The notes under the pieces are model-generated. The model made no database searches and was not told the origin of the DNA. It worked only from the letters and a program-made list of their open reading frames with translations. This document shows positions 1-9,374 of a stretch of DNA of 64,000 nt, one piece after another; position 1 is the first letter of the stretch; each line of letters starts with the position of its first letter. The stretch spans positions 124,001 through 188,000 of the forward strand of contig NZ_JAEQ01000002.1 of the NCBI RefSeq assembly GCF_000518985.1. The letters are read 5' to 3'. A program made the position numbers and the translations under genes. The DNA is from Chelativorans sp. J32 (GTDB taxonomy: Bacteria > Pseudomonadota > Alphaproteobacteria > Rhizobiales > Rhizobiaceae).

Positions 1-434
1 TCCAGCGCAAGCTCTTTACGGTCCATTTTCACGTCTACGCTTCGCCCGCCTATATCAGCCGGTTCGGCAAGCCCAATTCGATCGACGAGTTGGACCGGCA
101 CCGGATTGTCATCTTCGGAGAGACGGTGCCGCCACATCTGAGCGATATGAACTGGTTGGAGACGGCCGGCAGGCCCGAAGGGTCAAAGCGCGCTGCCGCG
201 CTGCAGATCAACAATATCCTGTCTATAAAGATCGCCGTCCAACGGGGTGCGGGGATCGCGATCCTGCCCGATTATGCCGTGGGCAACGATAGCGGCCTTG
301 TGCAGCTTCTGCCCGAGACGGAAGTACCCTCCTTCGATACGTATTTCTGCTACCCCGATACGATGAAGAACCAGGCGAAGCTTCAGGTTTTCAGGGATTT
401 CCTGATTTCGAAGTCCCGTAGCTGGACCTACTGA
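1..434 (+). CDS. LysR-family transcriptional regulator, C-terminal part (5' end outside window)
   Basis: The reading frame is open from base 3, so the gene starts before the window. The visible 143 or so residues look like the C-terminal half of a LysR co-inducer-binding domain: a segment like AYISRFGKP followed by an intermittent-activity stretch (VQRGAGIAILPDYAV) and a final strand around TYFCYPD. The DNA-binding helix-turn-helix is not visible. Target genes cannot be inferred, because the next gene downstream is a small RNA and then a convergent EF-G paralogue. The family assignment is good; the specific role is unknown. Confidence 0.8.
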   Translation, partial: QRKLFTVHFHVYASPAYISRFGKPNSIDELDRHRIVIFGETVPPHLSDMNWLETAGRPEGSKRAAALQINNILSIKIAVQRGAGIAILPDYAVGNDSGLVQLLPETEVPSFDTYFCYPDTMKNQAKLQVFRDFLISKSRSWTY

Positions 435-490
435 CCGGCTGTTTTGCAGAGCCTTGCAAAAATGCATAGGTGAAATGCAAAAGACCGTGG

Positions 491-518
491 TTGTTATTTG
501 AGCAGCCAATGCTCATAT
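491..518 (+). promoter_or_regulatory. Putative sigma-70 promoter for the small RNA
   Basis: TTGTTA at 491-496 and TCATAT at 513-518 are separated by 16 bases, which would place transcription start near 524-526, just before the first hairpin of the candidate sRNA. Both boxes match the consensus only moderately. Confidence 0.45.
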
Positions 519-523
519 CGTAG

Positions 524-643
524 TCACTCCCGGGGCGCGTTCTCCTCCCATTAGCCCCCGGCGAGTGTTCCCCTCTGGAGGTTTCGCCTTTATGGCACTT
601 CCAACAATTGGGCCGGATCTCTTTGATCCGGCTTTTTTTTTTT
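524..643 (+). ncRNA. Candidate trans-acting small RNA with anti-Shine-Dalgarno loop (alpha-r14-like)
   Basis: The stretch between the LysR and EF-G genes has three consecutive hairpins. Hairpin 1 pairs CCGGGGC (530-536) with GCCCCCGG (554-561) and exposes TTCTCCTCCC (540-549) in its loop, complementary to a ribosome-binding site. Hairpin 2 closes GGCGA (560-564) with TCGCC (584-588). Hairpin 3 is an intrinsic terminator: GCCGGATC (612-619), loop TCTTT, GATCCGGC (625-632), then 11 T. From established knowledge, rhizobial alpha-r14 RNAs (for example NfeR1) have three stem-loops and CUCCUCCC loops. Membership is inferred from architecture only. Confidence 0.6.
612..643 (+). terminator. Intrinsic terminator of the candidate sRNA
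   Basis: An 8-bp perfect stem (GCCGGATC/GATCCGGC) with a 5-base loop is followed directly by 11 T residues. This is the strongest intrinsic terminator in the window. Confidence 0.85.
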
Positions 644-727
644 GCCTCTGGTTCTGCTTCTCGCGAGAGCAGGCTGATCCGCCAAAGGCGCAGGGGCTAT
701 GGCGAATCATTGCTGCTCGTTGAAGAA

Positions 728-2743
728 TCAAGCCGCTTTGCCCCGGCTGCTCATTGCATCCTCGGCCAATCTGCCGGTCAATTCGGCCATGTGATCGAAG
801 ACGGCGATGTAATCAGCAACACCCGCAGTTGCCGAACGAAGCTCAATGATGAGATTTCCCATCTCTGCTTCCGGGACCATGGCCTCCACCATATCCCATC
901 CAGGCCAGCCCGGACGTGTATTGAAGCCTAGAATCTGCCCACGCCTTTGCGAGAGGATTGCCGTTACCCTCGCCGTCGCATCTGATGGTGTGTGGACCTC
1001 CACCTTCAGGATCGGCTCGAGGAGAACGGGGCTGGCTGCGGCAAGGCCTTCTTTCATGGCGAGGCGTGCTGCCTGCTGGAATGCCATGTCGGAGGAGTCC
1101 ACCGCGTGATAGGAGCCATCGGCAAGGTTGACGCAGATGTCTACGACGGGAAAGCCGAGCGGCCCCGTTTTCAGCGAATCACGAACGCCTGTCTCCACCG
1201 AAGGAATATATTGCTTGGGAACCACCCCGCCCGTGATCGTCTCGGTAAATTCAAAGCCGCTGCCGCGGGGCAGGGGCTTTATGTCGAGAACGACGTCGCC
1301 GAACTGCCCATGGCCTCCCGACTGCTTCTTGTGTCTTCCGCGCTGTGTTACAGCCTTGCGGATGGTCTCCCGGTAAGGGACCGAAGGTGGACGCGTCTCG
1401 ACCGCGACCTGGTATTTCCCCTCCAGCCTTTCCTTCGCAACCCGTAAATGCATCTCGCCCTGGCCACCCAGGATCGTTTCCGCAGTGTCCTGGCTTTGCT
1501 GCAGGATCAGGGAGGGGTCTTCCTCCCGTAGCTTCTGAAGGGCGAGCGACAGCTTTACCTCATCCTTGCGGTCGCGTGGGCTGACTGTCATCGAAAAAAC
1601 CGGGCGAGGGGGCGTGGGCCTGGCAAGTTGCTCCACGGCGGCCTTTCCCGTCGAGAGCGTGTCCCCCGTGCTCGCGCCCTCAAGCTTTCCAAGCGCGACC
1701 GTTTCGCCTTCGTTTGCTGCGGCAAGCTTTGTCTGGTCGCGGCCCAGAAGCCTGTAAATGCCCGAGATTCTGCCGGCGCCCGGAAGCTCCATTCCATCAT
1801 TGACGCTTCCGGAAAGGACGCGGGAAACCGAGATCTTGCCGCCGTGGCCGGTGTGTATCGTCTTCATCACCTGAAGCGTGGTGCCGCTTTCGCCATCGGC
1901 AAGGCCGAGCCGCTTTCTTGTCGCGGTTACGTCGGGCACGTCATGCCTGATTGCCTTCAGTAGCCGCAGGATACCGTTGCCCTTCTCAGCCGAGCCTATC
2001 AGGACGGGTGTGACGGTCCCCTCCCGGACATCTGCCGCCAAGTCATCGAAGATCGCGTCTCGTGGCGGCTCGATCTCCTCCAGCAACTGCTCCATCAGCT
2101 GGTCGTCGTGATCGGCCAGGGTCTCAAGCATGGAGAAGCGGGCTTCCAGTTCACGCGCCTTTTCATCGTCGGGAATGGGTGCGATCTCGCTTTCCGCGTG
2201 CTCTCGATAGATATAGGCGCGCTCCAGCGCCAGGTCGATCGAACCGATGAGCACGCCGCTCTTGCGAAGCGGAATATGGCGCAGGAGCAGCGGGGATTTG
2301 CTTGCGGGCTGCAGCGCCTTCAGAGCCTCCCGCACGCCAACGGCGCTCTTGTCGAGCTTGTTCAAAAACAGCATCCGAGGAATGCCGATGTCATCGAGCC
2401 GGCGAAGGATGAGCTGAAGCATGGGAAGCTTATGATCCTCGGCATCGACCAACACGATGGCCGCGTCCGCTGCCGCAAGTACCGGGCCGGACTCCTCTGC
2501 GAATTCAACAGAGCCGGGGCAATCGACCAAGGTAATGCTTTCATCCATGAAATTCGTCGTGGCGAAACTCGCCTCGACGCTCATCGCATGCGTGCGGGCC
2601 TCGGCAATCGCGTTGCCCTGCGCTGATATTTCGCCCGTGCGCTGCAATATGGCTTGGAACAGAGTTGTCTTACCGCTGGCAAGCGGACCGAGAATGGCGA
2701 TGCATTTCGGACCCTTGTACCTGTCTCCGGCTCGGTTACCCAT
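728..2743 (-). CDS. Elongation factor G-like translational GTPase (EF-G paralogue)
   Basis: The 671-residue protein has the EF-G layout: an N-terminal GTPase domain, domain II (near the segment ending AIRHDVPDVT), domains III and IV, and the EF-G C-terminal domain (PEAEMGNLIIEL). The start ATG at 2743 is chosen over longer extensions because AGGAGGT lies just upstream. GTPase motifs are unusual: G1 reads GPLASGKTT, G4 reads NKLDK, and G3 reads DCPGS where EF-G has DTPGH, so the catalytic His is a Ser. No ribosomal-protein or tuf genes are nearby, unlike the str operon that carries canonical fusA. It is probably an accessory EF-G (FusA2-type); translocase activity is uncertain. Confidence 0.88.
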   Translation of the reverse strand: MGNRAGDRYKGPKCIAILGPLASGKTTLFQAILQRTGEISAQGNAIAEARTHAMSVEASFATTNFMDESITLVDCPGSVEFAEESGPVLAAADAAIVLVDAEDHKLPMLQLILRRLDDIGIPRMLFLNKLDKSAVGVREALKALQPASKSPLLLRHIPLRKSGVLIGSIDLALERAYIYREHAESEIAPIPDDEKARELEARFSMLETLADHDDQLMEQLLEEIEPPRDAIFDDLAADVREGTVTPVLIGSAEKGNGILRLLKAIRHDVPDVTATRKRLGLADGESGTTLQVMKTIHTGHGGKISVSRVLSGSVNDGMELPGAGRISGIYRLLGRDQTKLAAANEGETVALGKLEGASTGDTLSTGKAAVEQLARPTPPRPVFSMTVSPRDRKDEVKLSLALQKLREEDPSLILQQSQDTAETILGGQGEMHLRVAKERLEGKYQVAVETRPPSVPYRETIRKAVTQRGRHKKQSGGHGQFGDVVLDIKPLPRGSGFEFTETITGGVVPKQYIPSVETGVRDSLKTGPLGFPVVDICVNLADGSYHAVDSSDMAFQQAARLAMKEGLAAASPVLLEPILKVEVHTPSDATARVTAILSQRRGQILGFNTRPGWPGWDMVEAMVPEAEMGNLIIELRSATAGVADYIAVFDHMAELTGRLAEDAMSSRGKAA

Positions 2744-2900
2744 GGCCGACCTCCTCTCACGTGTCCTCCCATGAGCGGCAGCCGGCCCCCCAACGGCCGT
2801 CGCACTTTCGGGCGGCGACCTTTGTCGACGCCACAGGGCATGGTCACATGGGTTCGTTCCCTCGGCAAGGGGGGAGGTTAAGTTCCGCCGGAAAGGGAGG

Positions 2901-3863
2901 CTAGCCGGGCTGGAGATCCAGTTCCCAGGTCTGCCCCACGAGGTCCTTTCCGAAGGAGTGATGCGGCTCTTCCTTGACGAGCCTAAAGCCTGCGGCTTGG
3001 TAAATTCGCCTCGCGGAGACAAGAATATCGTTCGTCCAGAGGGTCAAGGTTCCATAGCCCTTGCCCCGCGCGAAGGTAATGCACTCGTCGACGAGCCTCT
3101 GGCCGATGCCAAGACCCCGCGCACTTGGCTCCACATAGAGGAGCCGCAGCTTGGCGACCTCCTCGGATTGCTTGACGACGAAGACCGAGCCAAGAACTTC
3201 TCCGTCGCATTCCGCAATCCAGGAGCCTTCCCAGCGTGGATCGAAGTTCCGCACGAAATCGCTCAGGATCTGCGCTACCAGCGCCTCATAAGTTTCGTCC
3301 CAGCCATATTCCTGGGAATAGAGAAGCCCTTGGCGATGGGTGATCCAGCCGATATCGCCAACGCGCAGTGGACGCAGCCCGTACCGCCCCTCTCGATCGG
3401 CCGCCTGCCCGAGCAGTTGCTCGATGCTTTCCATCGCGTCCACAAGCCTGTCCCTTTCGCGCGCGGGAATGGATGCAAGCAAATCTCCAATTTGCTCTCG
3501 CGAAGCCTGATCGAGCGGTCTGAAGGCGTTTCGCCCTTCGTCCGTCAATGCAAGCAAAGCTTGTCGTGCATCCTTGGCGGAAAGGCTGCGCTTCAGAAAG
3601 CCGCGTTCCTCAAACTTCTTGAGGATACGGCTCAGATACCCAGCATCCAGCGCCAGGTGGTTGCCGAGTTCCGTTGCTGTGAGACCCTCCCGATGCGCTA
3701 GTTCGAAGAGGACGCGCGCTTCCGTCAGCGAAAATTCGCTCTTGAGCAACCCTTCTTCGAGAAGTCCGATCTGTCTGGTGTAGAAGCGGTTGAAGCGGCG
3801 GACCGCTGATATCTGCTCTTCCGATGGAAGCTGACGCGAGGCAAAGCTCATTTGGCGGCTCAT
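2901..3863 (-). CDS. MarR-type winged helix regulator fused to GNAT acetyltransferase
   Basis: A two-domain protein of about 320 residues. The N-terminal 150 residues are a MarR winged helix (FELAHREGLTATELGNHLA, then a recognition-helix region with LSRILKKFEERG). The C-terminal 160 residues are a GNAT N-acetyltransferase with the acetyl-CoA loop ARGLGIGQRLVDECI. The start is 3863 or 3851; neither has a good ribosome-binding site. A perfect palindrome sits 3 bases upstream of the ATG, which suggests autoregulation and possibly a very short leader. Fusions of this kind are common in soil proteobacteria; substrate and ligand are unknown. Confidence 0.88.
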   Translation of the reverse strand: MSRQMSFASRQLPSEEQISAVRRFNRFYTRQIGLLEEGLLKSEFSLTEARVLFELAHREGLTATELGNHLALDAGYLSRILKKFEERGFLKRSLSAKDARQALLALTDEGRNAFRPLDQASREQIGDLLASIPARERDRLVDAMESIEQLLGQAADREGRYGLRPLRVGDIGWITHRQGLLYSQEYGWDETYEALVAQILSDFVRNFDPRWEGSWIAECDGEVLGSVFVVKQSEEVAKLRLLYVEPSARGLGIGQRLVDECITFARGKGYGTLTLWTNDILVSARRIYQAAGFRLVKEEPHHSFGKDLVGQTWELDLQPG

Positions 3864-3866
3864 CTG

Positions 3867-3887
3867 ATACTTGACAGAGTCAAGTAT
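3867..3887. promoter_or_regulatory. MarR-type operator palindrome
   Basis: ATACTTGAC (3867-3875), spacer AGA, GTCAAGTAT (3879-3887): perfect 9-bp arms, directly before the MarR-GNAT start codon. The arms include TTGAC, so a bound dimer would cover a promoter element. Size and symmetry fit a MarR dimer site. Confidence 0.65.
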
Positions 3888-3911
3888 ATGTCGATCCGCC
3901 CCGCGCGCAAT

Positions 3912-3944
3912 AAAAAACCGCCCCAGCAAAGAGCCGAGGCGGTT
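3912..3944 (-). terminator. Intrinsic terminator of the aspartate aminotransferase gene
   Basis: Read on the minus strand, AACCGCC (3944-3938) pairs with GGCGGTT (3922-3916) and the stem is followed by a T-run (complement of 3912-3917). It lies 25 bases past the aminotransferase stop and ahead of the MarR-GNAT gene on the same strand, separating the two transcripts. Confidence 0.75.
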
Positions 3945-3968
3945 CGGATGAGAATACGGCCCTTGCGT

Positions 3969-5225
<1,257 letters not shown>

Positions 5226-5417
5226 TTAATGTCCGATCGCGCGCGAATTCGCAAGGGCAGAGGCTTTTTGCGAGGTCGCTAAAAATGCACTCAAATTTTT
5301 TAAGGGGGCTTCATCGGGCGAATGCAACTGTCGCGTCAGATGAATTCAAGCCGCGACGGAGCGCAGAGCTAGAGATGGCTCTCCGCGAGCGCCGTTGCGC
5401 GAGCGAATGACGGACAC

Positions 5418-6290
5418 ATGACGGACGCAGCAGACCTTGCCCGGCGCATCGACAACGCCATCCTCGTCGATGAAATAGGGATAGAGACCGGCCGCTACGG
5501 GCCCTATCACCTGAAGACACTCTACCAGCCGATCTTTGCCAATACCGCACAGGGCCTCATTCCCCGAGGGGTAGAGGGGTTGGCAGGCCCTCAAAGGGAG
5601 GGGCAGCCTGTCGCCACCCGTGCCTTCTTTGCCGAAGTGAGCGCAGCGGAAGACAGGCTCTTTGTCGAGAATCTCTGCCATACATTGCATCTTCGAAACT
5701 ATCCGAACATCGGCGTGGATGGCTTGATGCTCTTCATCAAACATTATGCGAGCGCCGATCTCGGCCTGGACGCCGCAAGACGGCAGGTTGCGGACGTGGC
5801 CGCCTTTCTGGACGAGATCTCCGTCGATCCTGCGCTGCTCGTTTGCGAAATTGCGGAGACTGCCGACGAAACGCTAATGACCGAGATTGCCGCAGAGCTC
5901 CGCAAACGCGGGATCCGCATCGCGGTGGACGATTTTGGCGTCGGCCGCTCCACGCTGTCCCGCGTGAGATTGCTCGATCCGGAGGTGGTTAAGATCGACG
6001 GTGGGTGGTTCCGCCGCATCGCCGATGTCGCGATGGCGGCCAAACTTCTCAACTCGCTGGTGGATGCACTGCAACGCGAGGGCCGGCAGGTGCTTATCCA
6101 AGGCATCGAGACGGCCGCTCAGCTACGGGTTGCGATGCAGACAGGGGCTGATTTCGTCCAAGGCTACCTGCTTGGGCGCCCGAAGCTCGCCGGCGCCATT
6201 TTTGACGCAAGCCCGCTCCATATTGAGGGTCTGTTTGCCTCGGGTGACAGGGTCGTACCGCTGTTTGCCGCGCCGGGCCGCTCGCGCTGA
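5418..6290 (+). CDS. EAL-domain protein, catalytic signature partly degenerate
   Basis: A 290-residue stand-alone EAL domain with no visible membrane segment, REC, PAS or GGDEF part. The family hydrolyses cyclic di-GMP to pGpG. Recognisable positions: LYQPIF (35-40), EGL in place of EAL (53-55), CEIAE (143-147), DDFGVG (171-176), VKID (191-194), and QGYLLGRP (248-255). The canonical EGVE motif reads QGIE (228-231), so its first acidic residue is Gln. It may be a weak phosphodiesterase or a c-di-GMP-binding receptor. It stands alone between convergent or unrelated genes. Confidence 0.85.
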   Translation: MTDAADLARRIDNAILVDEIGIETGRYGPYHLKTLYQPIFANTAQGLIPRGVEGLAGPQREGQPVATRAFFAEVSAAEDRLFVENLCHTLHLRNYPNIGVDGLMLFIKHYASADLGLDAARRQVADVAAFLDEISVDPALLVCEIAETADETLMTEIAAELRKRGIRIAVDDFGVGRSTLSRVRLLDPEVVKIDGGWFRRIADVAMAAKLLNSLVDALQREGRQVLIQGIETAAQLRVAMQTGADFVQGYLLGRPKLAGAIFDASPLHIEGLFASGDRVVPLFAAPGRSR

Positions 6291-6293
6291 GCG

Positions 6294-6324
6294 TTTGCTC
6301 AATCCGTTTGATGGGTTGAGCAAA
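6294..6324. terminator. Hairpin after the EAL gene
   Basis: TTTGCTCAA (6294-6302) pairs with TTGAGCAAA (6316-6324), extended by CC/GG. It starts 3 bases past the stop codon. There is no long T-run, so terminator activity is only plausible. Confidence 0.45.
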
Positions 6325-6356
6325 ACTATTCATTCGTAGCAGCGCTGTCGCCACGC

Positions 6357-6452
6357 TACAGCATCAGCCGAGAACCGAACGCGATTTCTCGTGCAGCACG
6401 ATCCGAAGCTTACGGCTTCGCTCGTGCGGCCGAATAGACATTAAGCGCTGTA
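6357..6452. repeat. Dispersed intergenic repeat, copy 1
   Basis: The element starts CTACAGCATC(A)GCCGA and ends GCGCTGTA, so the ends are short inverted repeats (TACAGC/GCTGTA). The interior holds a GAAGC/GCTTC-type hairpin and differs from the two other copies at 9295-9374 and 30560-30655. It lies immediately before the GST gene and could carry its upstream signals. Confidence 0.5.
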
Positions 6453-6476
6453 GGCAGCCAAGGGGCGGAGCGGGCA

Positions 6477-7085
6477 ATGAAACTCTATGGAATGAAGGAC
6501 AGCGGCAACTGCTACAAGCCGCGGCTGCTGTTGGCAAAGCTGGATATACCTTTCGAGCATGTGGAGACGAACTCACGTGACGGCTCCACCCGTCAGCCCG
6601 CCTTCCTTGCAAAGAACCCGAACGGGAAGGTGCCGGTACTCGAACTGGATGACGGCAGGTTCATCTGGGAATCCAACGCCATCCTGCTTTATCTGGCCGA
6701 GGGCACCCGATTTCTTCCGGCGGATGGCTATAGACGCGCACTCGTATATCAATGGCTCTTCTTCGAGCAGTACAGCCACGAGCCCTACATAGCCGTGCGG
6801 CGCGCCCTTACGAAATATCCCGAGCGGGCAGCATTGGCGACCCCCGAGCGCATGGCGGCCACCCTTGACGGCGGCAATCGCGCTTTGGAAGTGATGGAGC
6901 GGCAGTTGGCATCAACCCCATTTCTTATCGGTGCTGAGCTCACCGTCGCTGACATAGCGCTTTACGCCTATACCCATGATGCAGACACTGGCGGATTCGA
7001 TCTATCGCTCTTTCCGGCGGTGTCGGCATGGCTGGAGCGCGTCGCAAATGATCCAGGGCATGTGCCGCTCAGCTATGTGGGTTGA
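6477..7085 (+). CDS. Glutathione S-transferase family protein
   Basis: 202 residues with an N-terminal thioredoxin-like domain (MKLYGMKDSGNCYK, cis-Pro segment GKVPVLELDD, glutathione-binding WESNAILLYLAE) and an all-alpha C-terminal domain (LTVADIALYAYTHDAD). The GGAG before the ATG supports the start. It is cytosolic and expected to conjugate or reduce electrophiles with glutathione; the substrate is not evident. It is not in an operon with its neighbours. Confidence 0.9.
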   Translation: MKLYGMKDSGNCYKPRLLLAKLDIPFEHVETNSRDGSTRQPAFLAKNPNGKVPVLELDDGRFIWESNAILLYLAEGTRFLPADGYRRALVYQWLFFEQYSHEPYIAVRRALTKYPERAALATPERMAATLDGGNRALEVMERQLASTPFLIGAELTVADIALYAYTHDADTGGFDLSLFPAVSAWLERVANDPGHVPLSYVG

Positions 7086-7193
7086 GCGGCGATGGCGACC
7101 CTTCAGCCGGTTTGCGCTTCGAAGGACGGAATGCTCCGAAGCTGTAAATGATCACCGCAATCTGAAGGCCGACTCTGGTTTTTGCGGCGTGCG

Positions 7194-7421
7194 CTAAGCG
7201 GCCTTATAGGAATTCGAAGGTCCGGGCGCCGGTTTTCGGGATTGTCGCACCATCTCCAGTACGGCGTTGAGTTCGTCAATGTCGACATAGAAGGCCCGGG
7301 CGAGGCGGATCGGGATCATTTCTTCCGATATGCCGTGGGCAAGCATCTTCTGAACGGCAACCATGAGCTGCGCTCGATCGACAAGGCGAATCTTTAAATT
7401 GTCCTCTGATTGGGACCGCAT
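7194..7421 (-). CDS. Small hypothetical protein (75 aa)
   Basis: A 75-residue protein starting at the ATG at 7421, which has GGGGA 5 bases upstream. A longer frame to 7535 exists, but it lacks a ribosome-binding site. The sequence is predicted largely helical, with a segment HGISEEMIPIRLARAFYVD that resembles a helix-turn-helix in spacing only. No family was recognised. It lies between the GST gene and the convergently placed ogt and has no obvious partner. Confidence 0.55.
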   Translation of the reverse strand: MRSQSEDNLKIRLVDRAQLMVAVQKMLAHGISEEMIPIRLARAFYVDIDELNAVLEMVRQSRKPAPGPSNSYKAA

Positions 7422-7630
7422 GTTTTCCCCGTGGGCAAAGAGGTGTGGCCGCTGACGCTGCCGATATCTTTCCAAAACACGCGACAAATACGGAGACAGG
7501 AAGGCATTCGCGAAAACACACGCAACGCGAATCACAACCTAAGATTACGCCTGAGAAAGACACCCTCGCAAGCCTTATCGCGCAAGGAGGATGGTTCATC
7601 GTGAGGAGAACCCGTCTGTGGATAGCCTGT

Positions 7631-8179
7631 TCAAAAAGCGAAGGACGGTTGCATTGGCCCTGAATTGGGCGGTTGCGCCTTTTCGAGGGCCAGCATTCTT
7701 TGCTTTGTGGTCGTTCCGCCTGGCGCCGAAAAGCCGCCAAGCTTGCCACCGGCAGCAAGAATGCGGTGGCAGGGAATGATGAGAGGCACTGGATTCCTTC
7801 CGAGGGCGACACCCGTCTCGCGTGCGCTCTGGGGGAAACCTGCAGCGGCGGCAAGCCGCCCGTAGGTGGTGGTCTGCCCATAGACGAGACGGCGTGCTGC
7901 CCCGTAGATGGCATGGCGAAACGCATCCACATCTTCCAAGTCGAGCGGGAACGACGAGAATTCAATTCGTTCGCCCGCGAAATAGCAACGCGTCGCCTCC
8001 ACCGCTTCCGCCACCGTGCCCTGCGGTTCGCAGGCGATGGAGCCTTGGAGAGAACGTGTCATTCGCTCCTCAACCGATGCCGGCGCGCTCATCGGAAGCG
8101 CGAAACGGCGGATGCCGCGCTCGCTCCAGGCTATTCCACAAAAGCCCATGGCGGTTTCGAACACATAATGGAAAGACAT
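7631..8179 (-). CDS. ogt: Methylated-DNA--[protein]-cysteine S-methyltransferase
   Basis: A 182-residue suicide DNA-repair protein that transfers the methyl group from O6-methylguanine to its own cysteine. The active-site motif PCHR is present, with Cys at residue 137, followed by the GGKLGGFSAPGG loop. The helix-turn-helix region YGQTTTYGRLAAAAGFP binds the DNA minor groove. Length fits the Ogt type without an Ada N-terminal domain. ATG at 8179 is used; a TTG one codon upstream is also possible, and GGAAG precedes both. Transcribed alone. Confidence 0.93.
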   Translation of the reverse strand: MSFHYVFETAMGFCGIAWSERGIRRFALPMSAPASVEERMTRSLQGSIACEPQGTVAEAVEATRCYFAGERIEFSSFPLDLEDVDAFRHAIYGAARRLVYGQTTTYGRLAAAAGFPQSARETGVALGRNPVPLIIPCHRILAAGGKLGGFSAPGGTTTKQRMLALEKAQPPNSGPMQPSFAF

Positions 8180-8413
8180 CAAGCGCTTCCGATATGAAAC
8201 GGCCTAGTGTAATTGGTTTTGAGTACATATCAAGAACAAAAGCCTGACTTACAGCCCCTTACACTGCCTGCGTAGATTGGGAAAACTGCAGGCAACCGCA
8301 CGAGAGCAGGGTATATTTGAAAGGCGATCCCTGTTTTCGGGTCGGCGCGTCAGAAACCTCGTTGAAGAATGCGGAAGGATCGGATATGCAAATTTCCGGG
8401 GCGCGGAGGCAAA

Positions 8414-9253
8414 GTGAAACGGGGAGCTTGCGGGACCTTGCCATCCTATATCCGGGCCGTCGGCCTCTGCGCATTTCTCTCTATTCCATTTCTTGCAGGA
8501 TGCAGCACTTCGGGCGACGGCGCCACGGCGCTCGCTATGGCGAATGCCGGAACGGCAGCGGAAGAGCGCGCGACCGGGAAGGACGATGTCGTCGCCAACA
8601 GCCTGGCTGCCGAGCAGGATGCTGAGATCGAAGGCGTGACGGCTCTGGTTACACCATCGCCCCGGCCGAACAAGGAAGCGGTGGCGGCGGTTGATGCGGT
8701 TGTCAGCGATAAGAAGGACGGAACCGCGGAGCAAGCCAATGCTTCCGCTGGAGCCCAGATACTTCCGGGTGTGAAGCCGCAGGTGATGCCGGACGCTGTT
8801 CCCGTCACGGCGGCTGCGTTTGCAAATCCGGGCAAGGACAAGCTCGCAGCTGTAGCGGCGCTTGAAGAGAGCGGGAAGGTTCGTGCCGTTGCGCCAGGCA
8901 GCCCGGAGCTCGATGCTCTCATCGCGAGATATGCCGCGTTCTACAACGTGCCCGAGAGGCTGGTCAGACGCGTGGTCAAACGGGAAAGCAATTTCAATCC
9001 TGCCGCCCGAAACCGTGTCTATTGGGGCCTGATGCAGATCCGGCACGACACGGCGCAAACTATGGGTTATCGCGGACCGGCACACGGCCTGCTCGATGCC
9101 GAGACCAATCTCAAATACGCAGTCAAATACCTGCGGGGCGCTTATGTCACCGCCGGCGGCAACGAGGATCAGGCTGTCCGGTTCTATTCGCGGGGTTACT
9201 ATTACGACGCCAAGCGCAAAGGACTTCTTGAGGAAGCCGGCCTCAGGAACTAA
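8414..9253 (+). CDS. Lytic transglycosylase lipoprotein (SLT domain)
   Basis: About 279 residues from the GTG at 8414, which has GGAGG just upstream; an ATG at 8369 would lengthen the N-terminus by 15. A lipoprotein signal ends in the lipobox LAGC (Cys30). An alanine-rich low-complexity linker of about 130 residues leads to a C-terminal SLT goose-lysozyme-like domain with catalytic Glu (191) in VVKRESNFNP, then YWGLMQI and LKYAVKYLRG. It is expected to cleave peptidoglycan glycan strands from the periplasmic side of the outer membrane. Single-gene unit. Confidence 0.88.
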   Translation: MKRGACGTLPSYIRAVGLCAFLSIPFLAGCSTSGDGATALAMANAGTAAEERATGKDDVVANSLAAEQDAEIEGVTALVTPSPRPNKEAVAAVDAVVSDKKDGTAEQANASAGAQILPGVKPQVMPDAVPVTAAAFANPGKDKLAAVAALEESGKVRAVAPGSPELDALIARYAAFYNVPERLVRRVVKRESNFNPAARNRVYWGLMQIRHDTAQTMGYRGPAHGLLDAETNLKYAVKYLRGAYVTAGGNEDQAVRFYSRGYYYDAKRKGLLEEAGLRN

Positions 9254-9294
9254 GCGGTTCACACCGCCCGGAAGCGGCGTGAATGTCCAGCTTG

Positions 9295-9374
9295 CTACAG
9301 CATCGGCCGAAACCGAAATCTGTTCAATGACTTTCAGCGTCCTTTGTGCGTCCGAATGGACGCACGGCGCTGTA
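9295..9374. repeat. Dispersed intergenic repeat, copy 2
   Basis: From CTACAGCATCGGCCGAAACC to GGCGCTGTA. The core CAGCGTCCTTTGTGCGTCCG is also found inverted at 30560-30655. It fills the gap between the convergent transglycosylase and autotransporter genes, ends at the autotransporter stop codon, and contains the hairpin TGCGTCC/GGACGCA. Confidence 0.7.

Noticed and set aside
728-3022. Longer EF-G start at 3022
   Set aside because: The extra 93 residues read through intergenic DNA into the next gene and lack EF-G similarity; AGGAGGT marks the start at 2743.
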